The position numbers were made by a program, and so were the translations under genes. Below are positions 31,170-39,397 of a stretch of 43,447 nt of DNA, piece by piece. The stretch is from the NCBI GenBank assembly GCA_900315955.1, contig ONBC01000022.1:1-43447 (forward strand), written 5' to 3'. How positions within the stretch are numbered: the first letter of the stretch is position 1; each line of letters begins with the position of its first letter. The notes under the pieces are model-generated. The model worked only from the letters and a program-made list of their open reading frames with translations, had not been told where the DNA came from and searched no databases. The stretch is from an uncultured Prevotella sp. (lineage in GTDB: Bacteria > Bacteroidota > Bacteroidia > Bacteroidales > Bacteroidaceae).

Positions 31170-32717
31170 TTATTTGTTATACATTCTGTCTTCAAAAGCA
31201 GCAAGGGAGGCTTTGGCACCATCGCCCATGGAGATGATGATCTGTTTGAACGGAACGGTTGAGACGACACCTGCAGCATATACATTGGGAACACTCGTAC
31301 GATTATGGTCATCGACGATGATCTCTCCACGCTCATTAAGTGCCACGATGCCCTTGAGCAGGCTTGTGCCGGGCACGAGGCCTATCTGGAGGAAGAGGCC
31401 GTCGACATCAAGTTCTGCTTCCTCATTGGTCAACCTGTTCTTCAACGCAATGCCCGTGAGACGATTGCCGTCGCCATGGAGCTCCAGGGTCTGCGTGGAA
31501 GTGAGGATCTCCACATTAGGCAGTGAGCGAAGCTTCTCCTGAAGCACAGAGTCGGCTTTCAATGTCTCCGCATACTCCACCAACGTCACGTGGCTGCAGA
31601 TGCCGGCAAGGTCGATGGCAGCCTCTGCCCCACTGTTGCCACCGCCTATCACCGCTACTTTCTTGCCTTTGTAGAAGGGTCCGTCGCAATGCGGACAGAA
31701 AAGGATGCCATGACCCATGTATTGGTCTTCATGCTCCAACCCTAAAGTGCGCCAACTCGAGCCTGTGGCAATGATGATCTGCGGGGCCTGGAACACCTCA
31801 CCCCCATCGGTGACGACCTTCTTCACGGAGCCATCTACCTGTAGAGACGTGAACGTGCGGTTCGTGAACACCGAGACGTTGTTGTGCTCCAACTGCGAGA
31901 GGAGGTCAGCAGCGAGCTGCGTACCTGAGGTCTCACCAACGGCGATAATGTTTTCAATGGCTGAGGTGTCCGTGACCTGTCCGCCTATCTGCTTGGTGAC
32001 AACAGCGACCTTCAGGCCTTTACGGGCTGAGAAGACGGCGGCAGCCACACCGGCAGGACCGGCACCGAGGACGACTTGATCAAAGTCGTATGTCTCCGGC
32101 TCCTCTTTCCCGTTGTCCGTGCCCGCTATTTTCTCGAGCTTCCCGAGCAAGGTGCCAAGGCCTCCTCGTCCCACATGAAGCGACTTGCCGTTACAAAACA
32201 CGCTGGGCACGGCCTGGATGCCCAACCGGTCGGTCTCTTCCTGGTAGAGTGCGCCGTCAACCATCTCATGGCTGATGCCGTCGTTGTATAAGGCAATGAC
32301 ATTCAGCGCCTGGACCACATCGGGACAGTTGGTACAGGTCAGCGAGGCGTAGGTCGAGAGGTTCAACGGTCCCCGCAGCCGCTTGATGCGTCGCGCCAAC
32401 GCCTCGTCGGGAAGGTTACGGCCCTGACCGTCGGCGTTGAGCAAAGCCAACAACAGGGACGAAAACTCATGGCCGTTGGGGATTCCACGGAAGGAGATAC
32501 CCGTGTCCCGACCATCTTTAAGAATGGAGAATGAGAAATCTGCGCCGTCATGATACACTACACGGAGCTTGTCGGAGCACGACGCTACTTCTTCCACAAA
32601 CTCACTGAAGGTCACCGCATGTTTTCCGTTCACATCGCGGGTGACGGAAAGGGTAAGGGGCGTGCCCAGAGTCCGGAGCACGCCTTTTACCTGATTTAAT
32701 GTTTCTCTGTCGATCAT
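31170..32717 (-). CDS. ahpF: Alkyl hydroperoxide reductase subunit F
   Basis: From the start at 32717 (MIDRETLNQVKG) the protein has 515 residues, the usual AhpF size. It has an N-terminal tandem thioredoxin-like domain with the redox pair Cys128/Cys131 (CTNCPDVV), an FAD-binding motif GAGPAGVAAAVFSARKG, the second redox pair in FCPHCDGPF, and an NAD(P)H-binding motif VIGGGNSGAEAA. It transfers electrons from NADH to AhpC for peroxide reduction in the cytoplasm. The frame opens further upstream (32750) but would overlap ahpC; the chosen start leaves a 10-bp gap to ahpC. It is co-transcribed with ahpC under the OxyR-type promoter at 33379-33444. Confidence 0.96.
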   Translation of the reverse strand: MIDRETLNQVKGVLRTLGTPLTLSVTRDVNGKHAVTFSEFVEEVASCSDKLRVVYHDGADFSFSILKDGRDTGISFRGIPNGHEFSSLLLALLNADGQGRNLPDEALARRIKRLRGPLNLSTYASLTCTNCPDVVQALNVIALYNDGISHEMVDGALYQEETDRLGIQAVPSVFCNGKSLHVGRGGLGTLLGKLEKIAGTDNGKEEPETYDFDQVVLGAGPAGVAAAVFSARKGLKVAVVTKQIGGQVTDTSAIENIIAVGETSGTQLAADLLSQLEHNNVSVFTNRTFTSLQVDGSVKKVVTDGGEVFQAPQIIIATGSSWRTLGLEHEDQYMGHGILFCPHCDGPFYKGKKVAVIGGGNSGAEAAIDLAGICSHVTLVEYAETLKADSVLQEKLRSLPNVEILTSTQTLELHGDGNRLTGIALKNRLTNEEAELDVDGLFLQIGLVPGTSLLKGIVALNERGEIIVDDHNRTSVPNVYAAGVVSTVPFKQIIISMGDGAKASLAAFEDRMYNK

Positions 32718-32727
32718 AGTCAGCACC

Positions 32728-33294
32728 TTAGAGTTTTCCGACAAGGTCAATACTTGGCTTGAGTGTCTCTTCGCCCTCCTGCCATTTGGCGGGGCATACC
32801 TCGCCGTCGTGACTTGCTACATAGAGCGCAGCCTTCACTTTGCGTACGAGCTCGTCAGCGTTGCGCCCGATGGCATTGTCCTGGATCTCACAGAGTTTGA
32901 TCAGGCCGTTTGGATCGACGAGGAAAGTGCCGCGGTAAGCCACGCCCTCATCCTCCTTATACACGCCGAAGCCGCGTGAGAGCACGGCGATGGGGTCGGC
33001 GAGCATGGCATACTTCAGCTTGGCAATGCGGTCGGAGGTGTCGTGCCAGGCCTTGTGAACGAAGTGGCTGTCGGTGCTCACGGAGAAGACCTCCACGCCG
33101 AGTGCCTGAAGCTCGTCATACTTGTTGGAAAGATCCTCAAGCTCGGTGGGGCAGACGAAAGTGAAGTCGGCGGGATAGAAGAAGAACAGAGCCCACTTGC
33201 CCTCGATATCTTTGTTGGACACTGTCTTGAAGTTGCCCTGCTGGAATGCCTGAACGGTGAACTCGGGTGCGTGTTGATTGATAATTGTCTGCAT
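32728..33294 (-). CDS. ahpC: Alkyl hydroperoxide reductase subunit C (2-Cys peroxiredoxin)
   Basis: The 188-residue typical 2-Cys peroxiredoxin has the peroxidatic Cys48 in FTFVCPTELEDL and the resolving Cys167 in DGEVCPAKW. It reduces hydrogen peroxide and organic hydroperoxides and is re-reduced by AhpF, encoded next. The leader is about 78 nt from the predicted promoter. The OxyR-type operator upstream and the oxyR gene next door indicate peroxide induction. Confidence 0.98.
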   Translation of the reverse strand: MQTIINQHAPEFTVQAFQQGNFKTVSNKDIEGKWALFFFYPADFTFVCPTELEDLSNKYDELQALGVEVFSVSTDSHFVHKAWHDTSDRIAKLKYAMLADPIAVLSRGFGVYKEDEGVAYRGTFLVDPNGLIKLCEIQDNAIGRNADELVRKVKAALYVASHDGEVCPAKWQEGEETLKPSIDLVGKL

Positions 33295-33378
33295 AGTTGG
33301 TTGAATTTTGTTATTGATGAATATGTTATCTGTTTATGGAATGATCTTTCTTATCATGTCCTTGTCCTTTTGACGCTG

Positions 33379-33409
33379 CAAAGATAGCATGATCCCAACG
33401 ACCTCACAA
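33379..33409 (-). promoter_or_regulatory. ahpCF promoter
   Basis: On the minus strand TTG (33409-33407), a 20-bp spacer and TATCTTTG (33386-33379). The dps promoter has the same -33, spacer and -7 sequence. Confidence 0.85.
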
Positions 33410-33444
33410 CAGATATTTTCTATCTGCCAATAGACAAAACCTAT
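33409..33444 (-). promoter_or_regulatory. Candidate OxyR operator of ahpCF
   Basis: Read on the minus strand: distal dyad ATAGGTTTTGTCTAT, 6-bp spacer, proximal dyad ATAGAAAATATCTGT. The final T is the first base of the -33 TTG. Both fit the known OxyR pattern ATAG-N7-CTAT, with one change in the last arm. The centre-to-centre distance is 21 bp. The dps operator has the same geometry. Confidence 0.75.
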
Positions 33445-33483
33445 TACACGTTCCAACTACTTAATCATCAACAGATTATTATT

Positions 33484-33562
33484 CAACTCATAACTCTTAA
33501 CTCACAACTCTTAACTCATAACCCTTAACTCAAAACTCATAACTCTTAACTCTTAACTCACT
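33484..33562. repeat. Heptad repeat array AACTCWT/AACTCAM
   Basis: About eleven imperfect 7-bp units such as AACTCAT, AACTCTT and AACTCAC run end to end. The array stops next to the oxyR stop codon and fills the gap to the ahpC promoter region. Short runs like this are low-complexity repeats and could change length by slippage. Confidence 0.8.
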
Positions 33563-33563
33563 C

Positions 33564-34487
33564 TCATACGATCCTCGCCGTGGGCTCTGGCCTCAGCATT
33601 CCCTGGGGGACACACTGCTGTATGCGCTCGACAAGGAACGCAAGCAACGACTTACGTATAAAATCTTTACGGGTAGCGATGATGATCTCCCGTGTAGGAA
33701 TCGGCAAAGCAAAAGGTCGGACGAGACGCCGTTGCTGGTCCGTGAGCTGATGGACGGCAAGCTCCGGGATGAAGGTGATGCCCTTGTCGTGCTCTACCAT
33801 GCGCATGAACGTCTCTATACTGCCTAAGGTATAGGCTTTCTTACTGCGACTGGCGGCCGGAAGCTGACAAAACTTGACCAACTGGTCGCGGAAGCAATGA
33901 CCTTCATCGAGCAACCAGAGGAAGCCGTTCGTCAGATCGGTCGTCTTCACCACCTTATGGCTGAAGAGCGGATCGTTCTCAGAGACGTAGGCGTAGAACT
34001 GCTCATAATATAATGTGGTCAGGCTGAGATCGTCGAGCCCGTCGACGCGTGCCAGGATCGCCGCATCGATCGTCTGTTCCTCCAACGCCCGCTTGATCAT
34101 GTTCGTCTTCAACTCGATCACCCGCACATCCATATCGGTATATTCATTCAATAATTGCGGAAAGAAGCGCGGAAGGAGATAAGGTGCTATGGTCGGCAGC
34201 ACGCCAATGATGAAAGTACCTTTGAGCGAGTGCTGTTCCTCCCACACGGTTTCTTTCACCTTGTGCGCCTGATACAACACTTCCTTGGCCTGACGAATCA
34301 CGGCTACCCCTGTGGGCGTAGGCGTGATCGGCTGGCGGCGGTCGAAGAGCTTGCAGCCAAGTTCCTCTTCCAACTTCTGTATCATCGAACTCAGCGTAGG
34401 CTGGGTCACCTGGCATGCGTCAGCAGCCTTGGCGAAATGCCGGTATTTAGCCAACGCTAAAATATATTCCAATTGTTGAATCGTCAT
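33564..34487 (-). CDS. oxyR: OxyR-type LysR-family peroxide sensor
   Basis: The 307-residue LysR-type regulator has an N-terminal winged HTH (1-60, FAKAADACQVTQPTLSSMIQ) and a periplasmic-binding-like effector domain. It has Cys198 and Cys207 in DEGHCFRDQLVKFC, nine residues apart, matching the redox-active Cys199/Cys208 pair of E. coli OxyR, so it should sense hydrogen peroxide by disulfide formation. It lies between its likely targets ahpCF and dps. The dps operator also falls in its own upstream region, so autoregulation is plausible. I could not place its own -7 box. Confidence 0.96.
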   Translation of the reverse strand: MTIQQLEYILALAKYRHFAKAADACQVTQPTLSSMIQKLEEELGCKLFDRRQPITPTPTGVAVIRQAKEVLYQAHKVKETVWEEQHSLKGTFIIGVLPTIAPYLLPRFFPQLLNEYTDMDVRVIELKTNMIKRALEEQTIDAAILARVDGLDDLSLTTLYYEQFYAYVSENDPLFSHKVVKTTDLTNGFLWLLDEGHCFRDQLVKFCQLPAASRSKKAYTLGSIETFMRMVEHDKGITFIPELAVHQLTDQQRRLVRPFALPIPTREIIIATRKDFIRKSLLAFLVERIQQCVPQGMLRPEPTARIV

Positions 34488-34520
34488 AACTATATGATTA
34501 TTAATCCCTTATATTCATTA

Positions 34521-34556
34521 ATAGAGTATCTCTATCAGTCGATAGATTTAATCTGT
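34521..34556 (+). promoter_or_regulatory. Candidate OxyR operator of dps (and possibly oxyR)
   Basis: Distal dyad ATAGAGTATCTCTAT (34521-34535), spacer CAGTCG, proximal dyad ATAGATTTAATCTGT (34542-34556). The last T is shared with the -33 TTG. The proximal dyad also has the internal T6 and A10 of the E. coli OxyR consensus. Centres are 21 bp apart, about two helical turns. Confidence 0.8.
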
Positions 34557-34586
34557 TGTGGCATTATCATCTTCTTCCTATCTTTG
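34556..34586 (+). promoter_or_regulatory. dps promoter
   Basis: TTG at 34556-34558, a 20-bp spacer and TATCTTTG at 34579-34586. The predicted leader is about 77 nt. The position shows that the frame opening at 34556 is not translated from there. Confidence 0.85.
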
Positions 34587-34669
34587 CACCAGAGAAAAGA
34601 AAAACACTTCTCTACCAGAACAAAGTAATAAAACAAATAACAATATCAACAAATAAAAATATCAACATT

Positions 34670-35149
34670 ATGAAGACATTACAATTCACCGGACTCAACG
34701 AGAACAACGTCAAGAACGTCGTCAACGCCCTGTCTCAGCTCCTTGCTGATCTCCAGGTTCACTATACCAATCTGCGCAACCTCCACTGGAACGTCAAGGG
34801 ACCCCGCTTCTTCCAACTCCACGAGCAGTACGAGAAGATGTACGACGATACCGCCGAGAAAGTCGACGAGGTGGCAGAGCGCATCCTTCAGCTCGACGGC
34901 ACACCCGAGCACCGCTTCTCGGCATACCTCAACACCGCCAACGTGAAAGAGCTCGAGGTCGTAAAGGATGAGAAGACTGGCCTGAGCTATGTTCTCGACA
35001 CCCTCAAGGCACTCATCGCTGAAGAGCGAAACGTGCTCTCGGCTGCAGACGAGGCTGGAGACGAGGTGACGGCAGCGCTCATGAGCGACTATCTCACCGC
35101 ACAGGAGAAGACCGTCTGGATGCTCGCTGCCTACAACACCGAAGCATAA
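34670..35149 (+). CDS. dps: Dps-family ferritin-like DNA-protection protein
   Basis: The start at 34670 (MKTLQFTGLNENN) gives 159 residues, the normal Dps size; the frame opens further up, inside the promoter. Four-helix ferritin-like fold with Dps ferroxidase residues: His in NLHWNVKG, His in FFQLHEQYEKMYDD and the acidic residues in EKVDEVAERI. Dps dodecamers oxidise and store iron using peroxide, and so limit hydroxyl-radical damage. It is divergent from oxyR and carries the OxyR-type operator upstream. Confidence 0.96.
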   Translation: MKTLQFTGLNENNVKNVVNALSQLLADLQVHYTNLRNLHWNVKGPRFFQLHEQYEKMYDDTAEKVDEVAERILQLDGTPEHRFSAYLNTANVKELEVVKDEKTGLSYVLDTLKALIAEERNVLSAADEAGDEVTAALMSDYLTAQEKTVWMLAAYNTEA

Positions 35150-35229
35150 ACAGATACATAGCGTGTACTTTTCAGGATGAAGAGTCCTGCATAAGGATCA
35201 CAATACAAGATCCAAGTTTTATAGTTGTC

Positions 35230-35260
35230 AAGGGCGACCGGGAGGCCGCCCTTATTCTTT
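35230..35260 (+). terminator. dps terminator
   Basis: AAGGGCG-A-CC GGGA GG-C-CGCCCTT hairpin (35230-35253) followed by ATTCTTT, 80 bp after the dps stop. It lies between convergent dps and tex. Confidence 0.75.
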
Positions 35261-35325
35261 GAACCTTTCAGGATCCTAATGCTGGGCTATACCTTGCTGC
35301 CTGATGTTAGCAACTCCTATTCTCT

Positions 35326-37464
35326 CTAATGCTGGGCAACACCTTTCATCGTCAGCGAGATTCGGTGGCGGCGCTTGTCCACGTCGAGCACCTTCACGCG
35401 CACATGCTGATGGAGCTTCACCACATCATTCGGATCGCGCACAAACTTGTCGGCAAGCTGCGAGATATGCACCAGACCGTCCTGATGCACACCGATATCG
35501 ACGAAGGCGCCAAAGTTGGTGATATTCGTCACGATACCAGGCAGTTCCATCATCGGCACGAGGTCTTCAGGGGTATGGACCCGCGGATCAAACTCGAAGG
35601 TCTCAGCCTTGCCACGCGGGTCACGGCCGGGCTTCTCAAGTTCCTTCATGATATCGGTGAGCGTAGGCAGACCCACCGTCTTCGTCACATATTTATTGAT
35701 GTCCACTTTCTTCCGCTCCTCGGGGTTCTTGATCAGGTCCACCACGGTGCAGCCACAGTCCTGCGCCATCTTCTCCACGATCGGATAACTCTCGGGGTGC
35801 ACGGCAGAAGCATCGAGCGGGTTCTTCGCTCCCGGGATACGGAGGAAGCCGGCGCACTGCTGGAAGGCGGACGGACCGAGACGCGGCACTTTCTTCAACT
35901 GCGCACGGGAGGTGAACGGACCGTTCTCCTTGCGATAGTCGACAATGTTCTGTGCCAGTACCGGGCCCAGGCCGGAGACATAGGTCAGCAGGTTCTTCGA
36001 CGCCGTGTTGACATCCACGCCTACGGCATTGACGCAGAGCTCCACCGTCTGGTCGAGACTGTGCTTGAGCTTTGTCTGGTCCACATCGTGCTGGTACTGT
36101 CCTACGCCGATACTCTTCGGATCAATCTTCACCAGCTCGGCGAGCGGATCCATGAGCCGACGGCCGATAGACACAGCCCCTCTCACCGTGACATCCTCGT
36201 CGGGAAACTCCTCGCGCGCTATCTCCGAAGCCGAATAGATACTCGCGCCGTCTTCCGACACGACATAGGTCGGAATATCCTTTATCTGTCGCAGGATATC
36301 GGAGGTCTCGCGCGACGCCGTACCGTTGCCGCAAGCGACAGCGTCCACACGCCACTTATGCGCGATGTCCGCAAACTGCTGCAAGGCATGTTGCGCCCGT
36401 TGCCCGTCCTCTCGTCCACCGACAGCCATGACCACGGTGTGATAGAGCAGGTTGCCCTGTGCATCGAGCACGACGACCTTACAGCCTGTGCGGATGCCCG
36501 GATCCACACCCATGACACGTTTCTGTCCGAGCGGCGCAGCGAGGAGCAACTGCCGGAGGTTCTCCTTAAACACATGGATAGCCTCCTCGTCGGCTTTTTC
36601 CTTGCTCAGCGCCGCAAATTCATTCTCTATCGAGGGTTCGACAAGTCGTTTGTAGCTGTCCTCCACAGCCTCAGCGACAAGCGTCTGACAAGGTCCGAAG
36701 CCGTGGACATAATGCCGTTTGAGCCGCTCAATATTTCCCTCGTCATCTCCGGTGATGCTCACACGCAGCACACCCTCCGCCTCACCACGACGCATGGCGA
36801 GCAGACGGTGGGAAGAGCAGCGGCGCAGCTCCTCCGAAAACGCGAAATAATCACTGTATTTCTGTGCTTTGTCCTCGTCTTTCATCTTGGGAACGACGCG
36901 CGAGACGATCGTCGCCTCACGCTGGAAGTCGCGGCGCACCGTCTGCCGGGTGCCCTCATTGAGGGATATATCCTCTGCGATGATATCCTGGGCTCCTTTG
37001 ATCGCCTGTTCCACATCTTTCACCTCGCCTTTGACGAAGCGCTGGGCAGCCATGTCGGGATAATGCTCTTTCTGGTTCATGATGACCTTTGCCAACGGCT
37101 CCAGGCCATGCTCCCGTGCTACCTGCGCCCGCGTGCGGCGACGCGGCTTGTAAGGCATATAGAGATCCTCTATCTCTGTGGCATCCCACGACTGGGAGAT
37201 ACGGTGCCGCAGTTCCTCCGTGAGCTTTCCCTGACCGTCGATGGTCTTAAGGATCGTCTCCTTGCGCTTCTGCAGTTCTTTCAGTTTCTCATAGAGGTCA
37301 CTGACGGCAGCCACCTGCACCTCATTGAGGTTGCCCGTTGCCTCCTTACGGTAACGACTGATGAAGGGGATGGTAGCCCCGGCATCGAGGAGCTCAATGA
37401 CGGCTTCCACCTGTTCAGCCCGGATATTCAGGCTTTGAGAGATTATCGTTGAATATTGGTTCAT
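35326..37464 (-). CDS. tex: Tex-family RNA-binding transcription accessory protein
   Basis: The 712-residue protein has a Tex N-terminal helical domain (ISQSLNIRAEQVEAVIELLDAG), a YqgF/RNase-H-like domain (MGVDPGIRTGCKVVVLD), helix-hairpin-helix repeats (TYVSGLGPVLAQNIVDYR, VPRLGPSAFQQCAGFLRI) and a C-terminal S1 domain (about 635-705, GIVTNITNFGAFVDIG). Tex binds RNA/DNA and affects transcription. It is the last gene of the parC - DUF3316 - S41 - tex run, 40 bp after the S41 gene. An antisense frame covers almost all of it but is a codon-bias artefact. Confidence 0.95.
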   Translation of the reverse strand: MNQYSTIISQSLNIRAEQVEAVIELLDAGATIPFISRYRKEATGNLNEVQVAAVSDLYEKLKELQKRKETILKTIDGQGKLTEELRHRISQSWDATEIEDLYMPYKPRRRTRAQVAREHGLEPLAKVIMNQKEHYPDMAAQRFVKGEVKDVEQAIKGAQDIIAEDISLNEGTRQTVRRDFQREATIVSRVVPKMKDEDKAQKYSDYFAFSEELRRCSSHRLLAMRRGEAEGVLRVSITGDDEGNIERLKRHYVHGFGPCQTLVAEAVEDSYKRLVEPSIENEFAALSKEKADEEAIHVFKENLRQLLLAAPLGQKRVMGVDPGIRTGCKVVVLDAQGNLLYHTVVMAVGGREDGQRAQHALQQFADIAHKWRVDAVACGNGTASRETSDILRQIKDIPTYVVSEDGASIYSASEIAREEFPDEDVTVRGAVSIGRRLMDPLAELVKIDPKSIGVGQYQHDVDQTKLKHSLDQTVELCVNAVGVDVNTASKNLLTYVSGLGPVLAQNIVDYRKENGPFTSRAQLKKVPRLGPSAFQQCAGFLRIPGAKNPLDASAVHPESYPIVEKMAQDCGCTVVDLIKNPEERKKVDINKYVTKTVGLPTLTDIMKELEKPGRDPRGKAETFEFDPRVHTPEDLVPMMELPGIVTNITNFGAFVDIGVHQDGLVHISQLADKFVRDPNDVVKLHQHVRVKVLDVDKRRHRISLTMKGVAQH

Positions 37465-37504
37465 GATTATAACCTTCTGTCTTTCTGATATATATTGGTG
37501 TTAC

Positions 37505-38509
37505 TTAAATTTTACGAAGCTTTGCCCGCGCAGTTTCTATCATAGTATCTCTGCCGCGCTGGAAATCATCTGTACGCAGTCCGACCTTGATGTCGGGCTC
37601 GATACCATTCTCTGTACTCTGTTTGTCGGTGTCATACATCGGGCAGGCAGAGAAACGGATGCTCCACCCGTTGGGCAGCTCCGAAGAGAACGGCAAACCG
37701 GCACCGCCGCCCGTCCGGTCTCCCACAATCGTGACTTGGGGACAGTGACGCATATATTTGATAAACTCGTTGGCAGCGGAATACACGGACCGGTTTGTCA
37801 GCACTACGACGGGTTTATGCCAGCGGATGCCCTTGGCTGGCTTGAGTGTCTGCTCTTCCATGTCAGAGAAGTCGTTGTGCCCCTTGCCCGTCTTGTGCCG
37901 CATGTATCCAACAAGGATCTCCTTGTCGGTAAAACGCGCGGCAAGCGCCTCGGCTGCAGTTAACATCCCGCCCCCATTGTCGCGAAGGTCAATGATAATG
38001 CCCAGACACGGCTGCAAATATAATAAGATGTCATCAAGGTTGCCGGCACCTATCGTGTCCTCAAACGAGGATACGCGCAGATAGCCGACATTGTCATCCA
38101 TGATACGATATTTGAACCCATTGGAGATACGGTAATCGGTTCCTAAATAATGGCGTGCAAGCGTGTCGCTGTAGTTCTTCGGATAATCTTCGTGGAATCC
38201 CCAGTAACGGCTGTAGTCGAAGCTAGCAAAGAGGTTGACATGACCGTCCTTGAGTTCGGCAAGCATATTGCCCAACACCTCCAACTCCTGATCATCGGTC
38301 ATGCCCGCGTTGAAACGGGGCGCATAGACGGCATGGACAGAGTCCCAGTCGACACCTTTCTCTTGAAAGAAGCAGTAATGCTCATCCATGATCTTCCACA
38401 ACGCCTCGAAATTGCCCAACGGCGAGTCTTCATACACATCCTCATCGACGCACGCCGTGAAAGACAAGGCAAGAAACAAGAACGAAAACAGCCTCAAAAT
38501 CTTCTTCAT
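37505..38509 (-). CDS. S41-family (C-terminal-processing type) peptidase lipoprotein
   Basis: The 334-residue protein has a lipoprotein signal with Cys20 (FTAC) followed by an acidic DEDVYED stretch. It has the S41 core: LRDNGGGMLTAAEALA (about 175-190) and the probable catalytic Ser244 in NRSVYSAANEF, then the GDRTGGGAGLPFSSELPNGW region. No PDZ domain is evident. Such peptidases act in the cell envelope on unknown substrates. It starts 16 bp after the DUF3316 gene, so the two are probably co-transcribed. Confidence 0.9.
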   Translation of the reverse strand: MKKILRLFSFLFLALSFTACVDEDVYEDSPLGNFEALWKIMDEHYCFFQEKGVDWDSVHAVYAPRFNAGMTDDQELEVLGNMLAELKDGHVNLFASFDYSRYWGFHEDYPKNYSDTLARHYLGTDYRISNGFKYRIMDDNVGYLRVSSFEDTIGAGNLDDILLYLQPCLGIIIDLRDNGGGMLTAAEALAARFTDKEILVGYMRHKTGKGHNDFSDMEEQTLKPAKGIRWHKPVVVLTNRSVYSAANEFIKYMRHCPQVTIVGDRTGGGAGLPFSSELPNGWSIRFSACPMYDTDKQSTENGIEPDIKVGLRTDDFQRGRDTMIETARAKLRKI

Positions 38510-38525
38510 CTTCGGTCCTCCATTT

Positions 38526-39338
38526 CTAATACCTCCACCCTATCGTGAACGCATGTGTATACTGATGATACTTCAGACTGTTAGCCCGCATCTGGCGGAT
38601 ATCAGCCAGATAACCGACCGTGAACGTGGTGCGCCACAACCGGAAATCGACCGTGAGCATCTGGTGGAGCTGCACGCCGGAGAAGGGTGAGACAAACACC
38701 ACATTGTGGTCGTAGTTGCCCCGTGTAAAGATCTCATAGTAGCTCTGCCCGTAGTTGGGCGAGAAGGCAACACCTATCCACGGCATCGCGGCTTCATAAC
38801 GCAGGGCGAAGGGCTTACCTTTGATACGGAACCGCCATGTCGCCAGGACAGCGGGATCGATGTTCAGCGACAGCTTCATCTGTGCCGGATTATTGCTGTT
38901 ACGGGTGTTGTAGAGTCCGCCAAGGACAAAGTCGGCAAGCAAGCCCACCCGGATATTCAACGGCTTAGGGTCGATGTTATAGTGCCAGCCATAACGGAGG
39001 TTATAAGTCGCTCCCAAGAAAGAGTTGGAGTTGCCCCGTGTTCCGGCATTGGTAATAAAAGCCTCCTGTGAAAAGAGATACGACCAATGAGACAAGGACT
39101 CGCCCCGCGGCAGGCTGTCGGCAGCAGCCCTCACGGGTTTGCGGTTGGCTTTCTCCCATGTGTAACGAAGCTCCAGCCCGGTAGCCTTCTCCTGCGAGAG
39201 ATAGGTGTCGAGCAGGTTCGTATGCCCGACACTTATCAGGCTCGCCTTCTCCATCTGAGCCGAAGCCGGGGCAGAGACAGTGAGCGACAGTGCCAAGACC
39301 ATGGCAAGAAAAATGATAGGTTTAGTGAATGTTCTCAT
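38526..39338 (-). CDS. DUF3316-type outer-membrane/envelope protein
   Basis: The 270-residue protein has a signal peptide (ending ASAQ, about 28). The mature part begins with ISVGHTNLLDTYLSQEKATG, the start typical of DUF3316 proteins in Bacteroidales, and is rich in alternating aromatic/polar strands (YNLRYGWHYNI, FTVGYLADIR, HAFTIGWRY), suggesting a beta-barrel ending in an aromatic residue. Its function is unknown. It is 58 bp downstream of the parC-like gene. Confidence 0.8.
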   Translation of the reverse strand: MRTFTKPIIFLAMVLALSLTVSAPASAQMEKASLISVGHTNLLDTYLSQEKATGLELRYTWEKANRKPVRAAADSLPRGESLSHWSYLFSQEAFITNAGTRGNSNSFLGATYNLRYGWHYNIDPKPLNIRVGLLADFVLGGLYNTRNSNNPAQMKLSLNIDPAVLATWRFRIKGKPFALRYEAAMPWIGVAFSPNYGQSYYEIFTRGNYDHNVVFVSPFSGVQLHQMLTVDFRLWRTTFTVGYLADIRQMRANSLKYHQYTHAFTIGWRY

Positions 39339-39397
39339 AGTCCATTTTCATACATGTATTTTCGCTACCAGTACCGACGGCTCCGAGCATAGCTTCT

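Noticed and set aside
33484-33562. Possible CRISPR array
   Set aside because: Units are 7 bp and contiguous with no unique spacers, and no cas gene is present.
35329-37452. A 707-codon open frame antisense to tex
   Set aside because: It mirrors the tex gene exactly, has no domain I recognise, and arises from the codon bias of a GC-rich gene. The same applies to the 644-codon frame at 23706-25640 antisense to SusC, the 395-codon frame at 19222-20409 and others.
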